Part shown: positions 54,177 to 62,744 of the stretch, piece after piece
How positions within the stretch are numbered: the first letter of the stretch is position 1
Layout of the letters: the number at the start of each line of letters is the position of its first letter
NCBI GenBank assembly: GCA_964615975.1
Contig: CAZTTH010000017.1
Location: 1-64,000, forward strand
Direction of reading: 5' to 3'
DNA: 64,000 nt
DNA from: CAZTTH01 sp964615975
GTDB lineage: Bacteria; Verrucomicrobiota; Lentisphaeria; JABSQK01; JAJFLO01
Translations under genes and position numbers: made by a program
Notes under the pieces: model-generated
Databases searched by the model: none
Told to the model about the DNA's origin: nothing
The model's input: the letters and a program-made list of their open reading frames with translations, nothing else

Positions 54177-57100
54177 ATGAACCGATATCAAGACCGTCAT
54201 GTCGCCATGAGCGCTTTTAAATCTTTCCGCCTCTTTCACCTGCTTGGCATGCTGGCGTGCGCCTGTCTCCTTGGTTGCGGCTGCGCCGCCCTTGCTTCCC
54301 AACCACCGCGTTTTGCGATTGCCCTCAGCAATCAGATATTACCAGCCAATGGAGTGATCACCTTCGGAGTCGATGTCGAGGATGATGACAGCGCTCAAGT
54401 AACCGTCACCGCCACCAGCGATCATCCCGGGATTGAAATCATCATCCCGGAGAGCAATCGTTTTGCCCGCCTTAATTTTGTCAATTCTTCCAATCAGCCC
54501 ATCGGCAGCATGGTCGCGGAGATTTTTGAAGAACGCGGCGGTTTGGCGGCACAGCGCTTCATCAATCTCAGCACCAATGGGTATAACCTTGATAAGACGG
54601 TAAATCCCAATGCGCCACCTTTTTACACGAATGTGGCAGTCCATCGAATAGCCGATCTCAGGGGAGCTCCCAATGGATTGATCATTCAGACGGGAGACGC
54701 GCAATTCGGCACTGGCACGGGTGGCAGTCCATTAGGGACATTTCCCGATCAATTCGCGCTTCAGGATGGGTTGAATTTCGCTGGTCATGGGGCGCTGGCA
54801 ATGGCTAATTCCGGCGCCAACACCAATAACAGCCAGTTTTTTATCACCAACGATGCGGTTGAGCATTTGAATGGCAAGCACATGATCTTCGGTCAGGTAA
54901 TTTCGGGACAGGAAGTGATCGACACACTTGCTCGCCTTCCCAGGGATTCGAACAGTCGCCCAACCCCGACCCCCCGATTGGGATCAGTGGAAATTTTCAC
55001 CAACCGGAAGGATGCCACCATCACCCTGAAAGAGATTTCCCCGGTTTTAACGGAAGCAACTGTTACTGTCACCCTTACTGACAATACCGGACTTCAAGCC
55101 CAGCAACAAATCAAAGTCATTCCATTGCTGCCTAGACTCAGCACCATTGCAACCGATCCAGCGGGAACTCCTTTTGCCATGACCGTGGCCAATAATCTGC
55201 TGTATTTAGCCAATGGCGCCCGGGGGATAGAAATCCACGATCTAGCCGATCCTCAACATCCGGTTTTGAAGGGTAGTTTCCATCCCTCCTATGCCGGTTT
55301 TGCTCGTGATATTGAAGTGGCTCAATACCTCAATCCCAGTCGAATCGTTGCCTTTGTCGCTTATACCGAAGGAGGATTATTAACTCTAAATGTGACTAAT
55401 CCAGCGAATATCACTCAGTTGTCTCATGTCCCGGTCGACACCAACAATGCCGCCAACCTTGATGGTGATGCTTATGATATCGCCTTGGACAGTGTCAAAG
55501 CCAGAGCTTTGGTGGCGACTTCCACCGGATCATTAAAAGACAAAATAGGCGGACTCACGGCTTTCAATCTCAATAATCCCGGTTCACTGCAGCGGCTTGG
55601 CAGCTTGCCATTACAGTTTGGCAATCCCGCGCAGTCAATTGATATGCGCGCATTGGAGATTATTTATGAGGGGGATAAAGCAATCGCCTATGTCAATGGC
55701 TTTAATTTCGGGTTATTGGGAATTGATACATCCAGTCCTGAGACTTTCAATGATAGAGCAATCAAATTTAATCAGGGGTATACACAACCCTGGGGATTAT
55801 CCATATTTGATAATCATCTTTACCTGTCGGTTATGGGAACTTCCGGATCTGCTTCGGGTTTGGTGGCATACTCTTTTACGGAAACGAAATCGCCCACCAA
55901 TGCCCGCAGTCTGGTATTGGGAAGTAATTCCTGGTTTGTAGCCGCCGGGGAGCAATTCGCGGTCGTCAGTCATCAGAATGGTGAATTCGATTTTATTGAT
56001 ACCACCAATTTGAACGCGCTCGTCAATCGGTTTTCCTTCAATCAATTTGCTGCCGGTAAACCCTCCATCATCAACGACGTGATTTATCTGCCCTTGGAGA
56101 ATCATTCCATCCATGTCAGCAGGTTGAATCGGGCGGCTTTTCGTCATCCCGAAGTCAGTGTCATCAGTGGCAATCCCGGAATCAAGCTGATCAATCATGC
56201 CTCGGTAATCAACGCCGGAGAAACCACCGAAGGGCAGACATTTGGACCCGATTTTACCTTCATCATCAGAAACGATGGACCTGAACCTTTGACGATTGGG
56301 ACTGTGCAAATACCCAGACAATTGGAGGTGGTTAAAGCGTTTCCCGCCTTTTTGGGGCCAGGATCTCAAGATACTGTGACCTTGAAATTGACTGGCAGTA
56401 ATCCTGGTCTTTTTAGCGCTGTTATTCGCTTTACCTCCAATGATTTCAATGAGTCCCCATATGAAATCATAGCGCAAGGCACCGTCAATGGCACCAGCCT
56501 CATTCATGGCACGATCTGGCACGACAACATTGTTGCCAATGGCCAGATCGATGCCAATGAACCCCGCGTGTCAGCGGTTGGGGTGTCACTTTACCAGGAT
56601 AATGGAGATGGCAAATTTGAAGGCGGGGGCAACGATGAACAGATTTCTAATGTTCAAACCAGCGTCAATGGAACCTACTCGATTCCTGATCTTGGCAGCG
56701 GCAGTTATTGGCTTGATGTTGATGAACATTCACCGGCATTGATCGGATTGGGATTGAGTTCCGGTGTCAACCCGCGCTTGATTACGGTTGGCATTGGCAC
56801 GACTCATCAGGCCGACTTTGGGTTTGCTTCGCTGGCAAGCGATACCCATCCTGTTGCAATCAATGTCGGCTGGAATCTGCTCGCGTTTCCGATCAAACCG
56901 CAAAATCAAGGTGTGGCTCAACTGCAATCCGCACTCTCAATCAATACCAGTCTTCCAGTATGGGAATGGCATAATCATCTTACCCCCCCGCAATATCTTT
57001 CCAGCAACATCCTCAGGGCATTAACCGGATATTGGTTCTATACTGATAATCAGAATGAAACCACCATTAGCGGGTATATCCCTGATCGTCCCCGCATCCG

Positions 57101-57281
57101 CTTTTTTACCGGCTGGAATCTGATCGGTGTCCCCCGGGGTGTCACTACCATCACCCATGCGGCAATCCATCCCACCTTCTGGCGCTGGGAGGGCGATCAC
57201 TTCCAAGCAACCAACTTCTTGGCACCCGGTCACGGTTTTTGGGTGCATTCCAGTCAATCATTCATCTTCGAATTCGAATGA
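54177..57281 (+). CDS. Exported cyclophilin fused to LVIVD and adhesin-like repeats
   Basis: The 1034-residue protein has an N-terminal signal with a lipobox-like LLGC, so it may be a lipoprotein. A cyclophilin-type prolyl isomerase domain lies at ~95-280, keeping the catalytic Arg (AVHRIADL), Gln (IIQTGD), Phe (SQFFI) and His (GKHMIFG), while the Trp site reads His. LVIVD-type repeats follow (YLANGARGIEIHDLADPQHP), then a choice-of-anchor-like beta domain (~680-780), an SdrD-B-like domain (GTIWHDNIVANGQIDANEP) and two C-terminal GWNLL/GWNLIGVP segments. It starts 13 bases after glgP. The start may be the ATG at 54207. It would act as a folding or adhesion protein at the cell surface. Confidence 0.82.
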   Translation: MNRYQDRHVAMSAFKSFRLFHLLGMLACACLLGCGCAALASQPPRFAIALSNQILPANGVITFGVDVEDDDSAQVTVTATSDHPGIEIIIPESNRFARLNFVNSSNQPIGSMVAEIFEERGGLAAQRFINLSTNGYNLDKTVNPNAPPFYTNVAVHRIADLRGAPNGLIIQTGDAQFGTGTGGSPLGTFPDQFALQDGLNFAGHGALAMANSGANTNNSQFFITNDAVEHLNGKHMIFGQVISGQEVIDTLARLPRDSNSRPTPTPRLGSVEIFTNRKDATITLKEISPVLTEATVTVTLTDNTGLQAQQQIKVIPLLPRLSTIATDPAGTPFAMTVANNLLYLANGARGIEIHDLADPQHPVLKGSFHPSYAGFARDIEVAQYLNPSRIVAFVAYTEGGLLTLNVTNPANITQLSHVPVDTNNAANLDGDAYDIALDSVKARALVATSTGSLKDKIGGLTAFNLNNPGSLQRLGSLPLQFGNPAQSIDMRALEIIYEGDKAIAYVNGFNFGLLGIDTSSPETFNDRAIKFNQGYTQPWGLSIFDNHLYLSVMGTSGSASGLVAYSFTETKSPTNARSLVLGSNSWFVAAGEQFAVVSHQNGEFDFIDTTNLNALVNRFSFNQFAAGKPSIINDVIYLPLENHSIHVSRLNRAAFRHPEVSVISGNPGIKLINHASVINAGETTEGQTFGPDFTFIIRNDGPEPLTIGTVQIPRQLEVVKAFPAFLGPGSQDTVTLKLTGSNPGLFSAVIRFTSNDFNESPYEIIAQGTVNGTSLIHGTIWHDNIVANGQIDANEPRVSAVGVSLYQDNGDGKFEGGGNDEQISNVQTSVNGTYSIPDLGSGSYWLDVDEHSPALIGLGLSSGVNPRLITVGIGTTHQADFGFASLASDTHPVAINVGWNLLAFPIKPQNQGVAQLQSALSINTSLPVWEWHNHLTPPQYLSSNILRALTGYWFYTDNQNETTISGYIPDRPRIRFFTGWNLIGVPRGVTTITHAAIHPTFWRWEGDHFQATNFLAPGHGFWVHSSQSFIFEFE

Positions 57282-57480
57282 TTTCTCGTATAGGCAGAGT
57301 CACACCTAATACCGAACCCGTGCTTGCTCGCAAATAGTACAAGCGAAATTATTCCGGGGTGGGAATGGGCATTGTGAACCAATCAGTTTGCCCGGGCTTG
57401 ATTCTATGGTTAAAATTGTACAGTTTTGTCGGGGGTTATGTTTTTAATGAGCTTTGGTGATCCACTCCTTATGATATTTT

Positions 57481-60400
57481 TTAGCGATGGTTTCCGGTTA
57501 AGGAGGTAGATGTTTTCGCCGCGGGTTCTTGCGCCCGCTGCCATTTCCATTCCTCAACCGCGCAAAACAAACAGGGCGCGATATAAATGGTGACCAACAG
57601 ACTGACCGCCATGCCGCCAATGCTGGGGATGGCCATGGGCTGCATTACGTCAGAACCGCGTCCAGTCGCCCAGAAAATAGGCAAAAGACCAAAAACGGTT
57701 GTACAAAGGGTCATCAGACAGGGACGAATGCGCTTTAATCCAGCTTGCATAACCGCCTCGCGAATATCCTGCACCGAATTGAACGTGGCCTGGTCAAATA
57801 TATCTTCGAGGTAAGTTGAAATGACGACACCATCATCGTCCACCACGCCGAACAGGACAAGAAACCCGACCCAGACCGCAACCGAAAGGTTTACCTCCCA
57901 TAGCGCCAGCAAAATAAACCCGCCGGAAGCCGACACCAGGATGCCAAAATAGATGATGGGCGCAATCCACCAACGTTTGAAGCCGAGGTAAAGCATGACA
58001 AACATGATAAAAAGACATACAGGCACAAGGATACTCATCCTTTTGGTGGCGCGTACCTGGTTCTCAAATTGGCCGCTCCATTCCCAGTAGTATCCGGCGG
58101 GCAGCTTCAAGCGACCGTCCCGGACCGCCTCTTGGAGCAAGGCCTCAGCATCTTCCACTACGCTTACTTCATCGCGGTCGCGAGTATTCATGGTGACATA
58201 GCCGACCAATAGACCGCGTTCACCTTTAATTTCCTGAGGGCCGAGTACACTCGTGATGGTGACTACTTGAGTGAGGGGGATTTGCGCGCCGCTGGAACTG
58301 GGGACCAATATCTTCTCTAATTCAGGCACATCTTCACGGAATTCACGCAGGTATCGGATACGAATCGGATAGCGTTCTCGGCCTTCGACTGACTCCATGA
58401 TGTTCATCCCGCCAATTGCGATTTCGATAACGTCCTGCACATCGCGGATATTCACGCCATAACGAGCGCTGCGGTCGCGATCGATTTCAAACTCCAGATA
58501 GGGTTTGCCAACGATACGATCGGCCACGATGTCTGTCGCGCCCGGTACATGCTTGAGAAGTTGCTCGATCTCCAGCCCGACACGTTCGATTTCCTTCAAA
58601 TCGCTCCCGTAAATCTTTACCCCCATCATGGCGCGGAAACCGGTTTGGAGCATGACAAGTCGGGTTTGAATCGGCTGCAGAAAGGTTGGCAACACGCCGG
58701 GAATGGCGGTTTTTTCCTGAAGTTCAAGGAGGATTTCGTTCTTGGTGATGGCGCGATGTTCAGGCCATATTTTTGTAAGTGGAAACTTCACCCAATCAGG
58801 CCAATTGGAAAACACTCGTTTCATCGGGACATGACGCCATTCGGATTCCGGTTTGAGAATGATAATGCTTTCGATCATGCTGATGGGGGCGGGGTCGAGC
58901 GCGGAATCAGCGCGGCCCAATTTACCGACGACCGACTCAACTTCCGGCACACTGGCGATCGCCAGGTCTTGTTTGGCGTTTACTTCGAGAGCGGGACCTA
59001 GTCCGGCTTGCGGCAGTAATGACGGCATGTAAAGGAAAGAGCCTTCATCGAGCGGGGGCATGAACTCACGGCCGATACCTGGCAGGATGCGGCGCTCATC
59101 AATGATTGTGAGACCGTCTACGATCTCCATTTCACGTTCTTTTGGGCTTTGACGGCGCCAGAGGAGTCGGCGATGAACTGAACCATCATCTTGTTTCAGT
59201 CGCTGCCATCGGAGCTGATCGAATTCGATTATTGGTCGTCTGATGTCAGCGGTATTTTTCAGATACATTGCCCGCTTCAGATCGGGTGGAGCTTCTTCCC
59301 AGGCAAACAGGTTCACAAACCACCCCAATGGCGCGAGAGTTCTGCCAATGCCAAGCCAAACCGTTAAACCGGTAAACAGAATCGTCACGGGGATAATCAG
59401 AAAGGTTTTCTTGTGCGCCAGAATCCAGCGCAATGTCGGAGTGTAAATCCAGGTGATAACACGTGAAACACGATTCTCTTCCATCGGCAGAAATCGTTCA
59501 TTAGCCATGCGCCAGACAGCCAACGCGACAATTACTCCGACCACAATAGCCATTGGCCAGCCGCTGTAATGACTATTCCCCCCCATGGACAACCTAAAGA
59601 TAAAATGCGTGGCAATGACAGCAATGAGACTGAGCGCACCCGCCATTATCCACACTGACTTTTTTGACCATTTCACCGGACGAAACAGGAAATAACAGAC
59701 CAGAGGAACCACCGTGAGCGCGAGAATTACAGAGGCGCCAATGGCGAAGGTCTTGGTGAAGGCAAGCGGGCGAAAAAGTTTGCCTTCCTGGTCGGAAAGG
59801 AAGAATACCGGGATGAAGGAAATTAATGTATTTGAAACCGCTGTGACAATGGCCCCGCCAACCTCGGAGGCGCCATCATACACTTTCTGAAAATGACTTC
59901 GTTTTTTGTCCCCCATGGCAATGTGACGATAAATATTTTCTGTCATAATGATCCCCATGTCGCCGACATCGCCAATGGCAATGGCAAGACCGGCAAGCGA
60001 CATGATATTGGAATCGACCCCGAAAACATACATCAGGATAAAACAAAGTCCGACGGAAAGCGGGAGGGTAACAATCACGGAAACAGTACTGCGCAAATGC
60101 AACAAAAAGATGAGGATGACCGCGCTCGCCATCAACGCCTCCTCAAGCAATGCCTCTTTCAAGGTGTCAATGGTTTCCATGACGATATCAGTGCGATCAT
60201 AGAAGGGAACAATTTTTACTTTTGAGACGCTGCCATCCGCAAGGGTCTTAAACGGTAATCCCGGCTCCAACTGGGTGATTTTCTCCTTCACTTTTTTGAC
60301 CACCTGAAGCGGGTTTTCACCATATCGCATCAATACCACACCACCGACGGCTTCAACTCCGGCTTTGTCCAGCGCGCCCCGGCGGAAGTCAGGCCCCAGG

Positions 60401-61188
60401 GAAACGGTAGCGACATGTTTAACCTGGATGGGGGTGCCGGTTTCCTGGCGAATGACAACTTTTTCCAAATCCTCAATTGATTTTATGAAACCTACGCCAC
60501 GAATGAAAAATTCAATCCCATTTTTTTCCAGTACCTTGGCGCCGACATCGATGTTCGATTTCCGCACCGCCTCATAAACATCCATCAGGGTAACTCGATG
60601 AGCGCGCATTTTATCAGGGTGTACATCGATTTGATACTGCTTTACATAGCCGCCGATGCTGGCGACTTCTGAAACGCCTTCAACGGCGTTCAATTGGTAA
60701 CGAATAAACCAATCTTGAATCGAGCGGAGTTCAGCCAGGTCAAAGCCTTCCGCTTCAACCGTGTACCAAAAAACCTGGCCCAGTGCGGTCGCGTCAGGAC
60801 CTAATACCGGGGTCACACCGGCAGGCAAACGTTGTTGTGCGACATTGATGCGCTCCAATACTCGCGATCGTGCCCAGTAATAGTCGATATTGTCTTTGAA
60901 GATAACAAAAACCATGGCAAAGCCAAAGCCGGACATTGACCGGATGGTCTTCACCCCAGGGGTGCCGGTGAGGCTGGTAGTCAAAGGATATGTAACCTGG
61001 TTATCAACATCCTGCGGTGAACGTCCCGGCCAGTCCGCAAAGACAATAACCTGTTTTTCACCGATGTCGGGAATGGCATCGACTGGGGTTCGCGTAATCG
61101 CATAATAACCGCCGGCAGCAATCGCGCCCATTCCCAGGATGACAAGGAACGCATTCTTCAGGCACCAGTGAATGATTGTATTGATCAT
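57481..61188 (-). CDS. cusA: CusA-type RND copper/silver efflux pump with large insertion
   Basis: CusA is the inner-membrane proton antiporter of a tripartite pump that expels Cu(I)/Ag(I). The protein starts with the typical FLVILGMGAIAAGGYYAI helix and TPVDAIPDIGEKQV. The methionines of the E. coli CusA metal triad have counterparts here: the Met in SFLYMPSLLP, the Met in APISMIES, and the Met in LVMLQTGFR, supporting Cu/Ag as substrate. At 1235 residues it is ~190 longer than E. coli CusA; the extra sequence includes additional hydrophobic segments near residues 520-570 and a charged cytoplasmic or periplasmic stretch around 640-710. The C-terminal half (ESVEGRERYPIRIRYLREFR, FGVVDDDGVVISTYLED) is intact. 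It follows cusB by 33 bases. Confidence 0.93.
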   Translation of the reverse strand: MINTIIHWCLKNAFLVILGMGAIAAGGYYAITRTPVDAIPDIGEKQVIVFADWPGRSPQDVDNQVTYPLTTSLTGTPGVKTIRSMSGFGFAMVFVIFKDNIDYYWARSRVLERINVAQQRLPAGVTPVLGPDATALGQVFWYTVEAEGFDLAELRSIQDWFIRYQLNAVEGVSEVASIGGYVKQYQIDVHPDKMRAHRVTLMDVYEAVRKSNIDVGAKVLEKNGIEFFIRGVGFIKSIEDLEKVVIRQETGTPIQVKHVATVSLGPDFRRGALDKAGVEAVGGVVLMRYGENPLQVVKKVKEKITQLEPGLPFKTLADGSVSKVKIVPFYDRTDIVMETIDTLKEALLEEALMASAVILIFLLHLRSTVSVIVTLPLSVGLCFILMYVFGVDSNIMSLAGLAIAIGDVGDMGIIMTENIYRHIAMGDKKRSHFQKVYDGASEVGGAIVTAVSNTLISFIPVFFLSDQEGKLFRPLAFTKTFAIGASVILALTVVPLVCYFLFRPVKWSKKSVWIMAGALSLIAVIATHFIFRLSMGGNSHYSGWPMAIVVGVIVALAVWRMANERFLPMEENRVSRVITWIYTPTLRWILAHKKTFLIIPVTILFTGLTVWLGIGRTLAPLGWFVNLFAWEEAPPDLKRAMYLKNTADIRRPIIEFDQLRWQRLKQDDGSVHRRLLWRRQSPKEREMEIVDGLTIIDERRILPGIGREFMPPLDEGSFLYMPSLLPQAGLGPALEVNAKQDLAIASVPEVESVVGKLGRADSALDPAPISMIESIIILKPESEWRHVPMKRVFSNWPDWVKFPLTKIWPEHRAITKNEILLELQEKTAIPGVLPTFLQPIQTRLVMLQTGFRAMMGVKIYGSDLKEIERVGLEIEQLLKHVPGATDIVADRIVGKPYLEFEIDRDRSARYGVNIRDVQDVIEIAIGGMNIMESVEGRERYPIRIRYLREFREDVPELEKILVPSSSGAQIPLTQVVTITSVLGPQEIKGERGLLVGYVTMNTRDRDEVSVVEDAEALLQEAVRDGRLKLPAGYYWEWSGQFENQVRATKRMSILVPVCLFIMFVMLYLGFKRWWIAPIIYFGILVSASGGFILLALWEVNLSVAVWVGFLVLFGVVDDDGVVISTYLEDIFDQATFNSVQDIREAVMQAGLKRIRPCLMTLCTTVFGLLPIFWATGRGSDVMQPMAIPSIGGMAVSLLVTIYIAPCLFCAVEEWKWQRAQEPAAKTSTSLTGNHR

Positions 61189-61221
61189 AATTGTTGTGAT
61201 GGTGTTTTAGGCATATTTCCT

Positions 61222-62733
61222 TTATTGCCGATGCTTGTCATGCGGCGGCAAGCCGTTGAGGGGATGATCGGTATTTAACGGATGGTCATCCCTATTGGTC
61301 TCATGATTACCATGATGATGACCAGTAACGGCCGTCTGTCCTTCCCGGTACAACAGGCTCGGGAGACCACGAATCTGGAATTGACTGTCAAGGAGAAAAT
61401 TCCCACGCACTGCTACCAGGTCACCTTCGTTGAGTCCGCTCAATACCGGATATGAATTGTCAGCGCGCGGACCGGTTTCAATCTCAACGGGGATGAATTT
61501 GCCCTTGCTTTTCTCGACATAAACGAGTTTACGCACTCCGCTGTCAAGAACCGCTGATACCGGCACTGCGAGTGGAAGTTGTTTGTTTGCTGACTTTAGT
61601 TCTCTGGGCGGGGCGGGAATTTGTATGAGTGTCATATTGCACGTTGGACACTCACCTGAATGTGGCAGCAGTATGAGCGGATGCATGGGACAACTCCATT
61701 GTCCTTCTATACCCGTGGGAGCGGGCTGGCCGTCCGCCAAAAGTTCGGCGCGAATAATGGCGCTGACGTACATCCCCGGTTTCAATTGACGCTTGGTGTT
61801 TAAGATATTAAGCAGCACTTTCACTGTTCTCGATCCCTCATCAAGCATTGGGCTGATGAACCAAACCCGGCCAGTAAATATCCGTCCGGGAATCGATTCT
61901 GATTTTACCTCGACTATTTGGCCGTATTGCACCCATGCCAGCTCGCTTTCATAGATATCGAGATAAACCCAGATCGACTCAAGATTCGCCAGTCGGTAGA
62001 GCATATCGCCTGGTTTCACCATGGCTTTTTCCACAATCATTTTTTCCATGACTGTGCCTTGGATGGGGGAGAACAGGGTGATGCGGTCGCTGATCTTCTG
62101 GTCGCGCACGAGATCATCCACCTGTGCCTGGGTAAGTCCCCAAAGAAGAAGTTTGTGTTTGGCGGACTCAATCAGGCTGGGGTTACGCTGGCCCTCCAGT
62201 GCGATGAGAAGTTCCTGTTGCGCCACCAGGAGGTCGGGACTATAAATTTCGACCAGATGGTCGCCTGAATTTACTTCTATGCCGGTGTAGTCCACGAATA
62301 ACCGCTCAACATAACCTTCCACTCGTGAAGTGATGAGGGCGAGGGTCGTTTCGTTGTATTGTACTTTGCCAACCACACGAATCTCACGACTGAGTTTGCG
62401 TCGTTGGACCACGACGGTTTCGACACTGGCCATTGAGCGCGAGTAATCGGATAACTCCAACATCGGTATGGCAGATTCCGCAGAGTCACTGGTGGTGTTT
62501 GAAGCAGAGATGGGAACGAGTGGCATTGAACAGATGGGGCATGCGCCGGGTTGCGGCAGTCGGACCTGGGGATGCATTGAGCAGGTCCAAATTCGCGTGG
62601 TTGCTGCCGAGGAAGTGGTATTGGGGTTTTCCGCGGCATGATTTAACCTCACCACAGTATCGTTGACGCTAATGAGTAACATCGCCATCATGATGAGAAT
62701 AAATTTTTGTGGTGCATAATTAAGATTCATCAT
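61222..62733 (-). CDS. cusB: CusB-type periplasmic adaptor with two heavy-metal-binding motifs
   Basis: This membrane-fusion subunit joins CusA to the outer-membrane channel. Hairpin, lipoyl and beta-barrel parts are recognisable (SRVEGYVERLFVDYTG, YSPDLLVAQQEL, MLYRLANLESIWVYLD, VWFISPMLDEGSRTVKV). Two YHS-like heavy-metal-binding motifs are present: TCSMHPQVRLPQPGACPICS near the N-terminus and SCPMHPLILLPHSGECPTCN near residue 350. Most CusB proteins with this domain have one. The tail is His-rich (HHHGNHETNRDDHP...). The ATG at 62733 with an AAAGGA site is preferred over a TTG at 62748 that overlaps the upstream gene's stop. It would capture Cu(I) from the periplasm. Confidence 0.9.
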   Translation of the reverse strand: MMNLNYAPQKFILIMMAMLLISVNDTVVRLNHAAENPNTTSSAATTRIWTCSMHPQVRLPQPGACPICSMPLVPISASNTTSDSAESAIPMLELSDYSRSMASVETVVVQRRKLSREIRVVGKVQYNETTLALITSRVEGYVERLFVDYTGIEVNSGDHLVEIYSPDLLVAQQELLIALEGQRNPSLIESAKHKLLLWGLTQAQVDDLVRDQKISDRITLFSPIQGTVMEKMIVEKAMVKPGDMLYRLANLESIWVYLDIYESELAWVQYGQIVEVKSESIPGRIFTGRVWFISPMLDEGSRTVKVLLNILNTKRQLKPGMYVSAIIRAELLADGQPAPTGIEGQWSCPMHPLILLPHSGECPTCNMTLIQIPAPPRELKSANKQLPLAVPVSAVLDSGVRKLVYVEKSKGKFIPVEIETGPRADNSYPVLSGLNEGDLVAVRGNFLLDSQFQIRGLPSLLYREGQTAVTGHHHGNHETNRDDHPLNTDHPLNGLPPHDKHRQ

Positions 62734-62744
62734 TAATTTTCCTT

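Noticed and set aside
55797..56522. 241-codon frame opposite the cyclophilin fusion gene
   Set aside because: It has no recognisable motif or start signal and is fully covered by a supported gene on the other strand.
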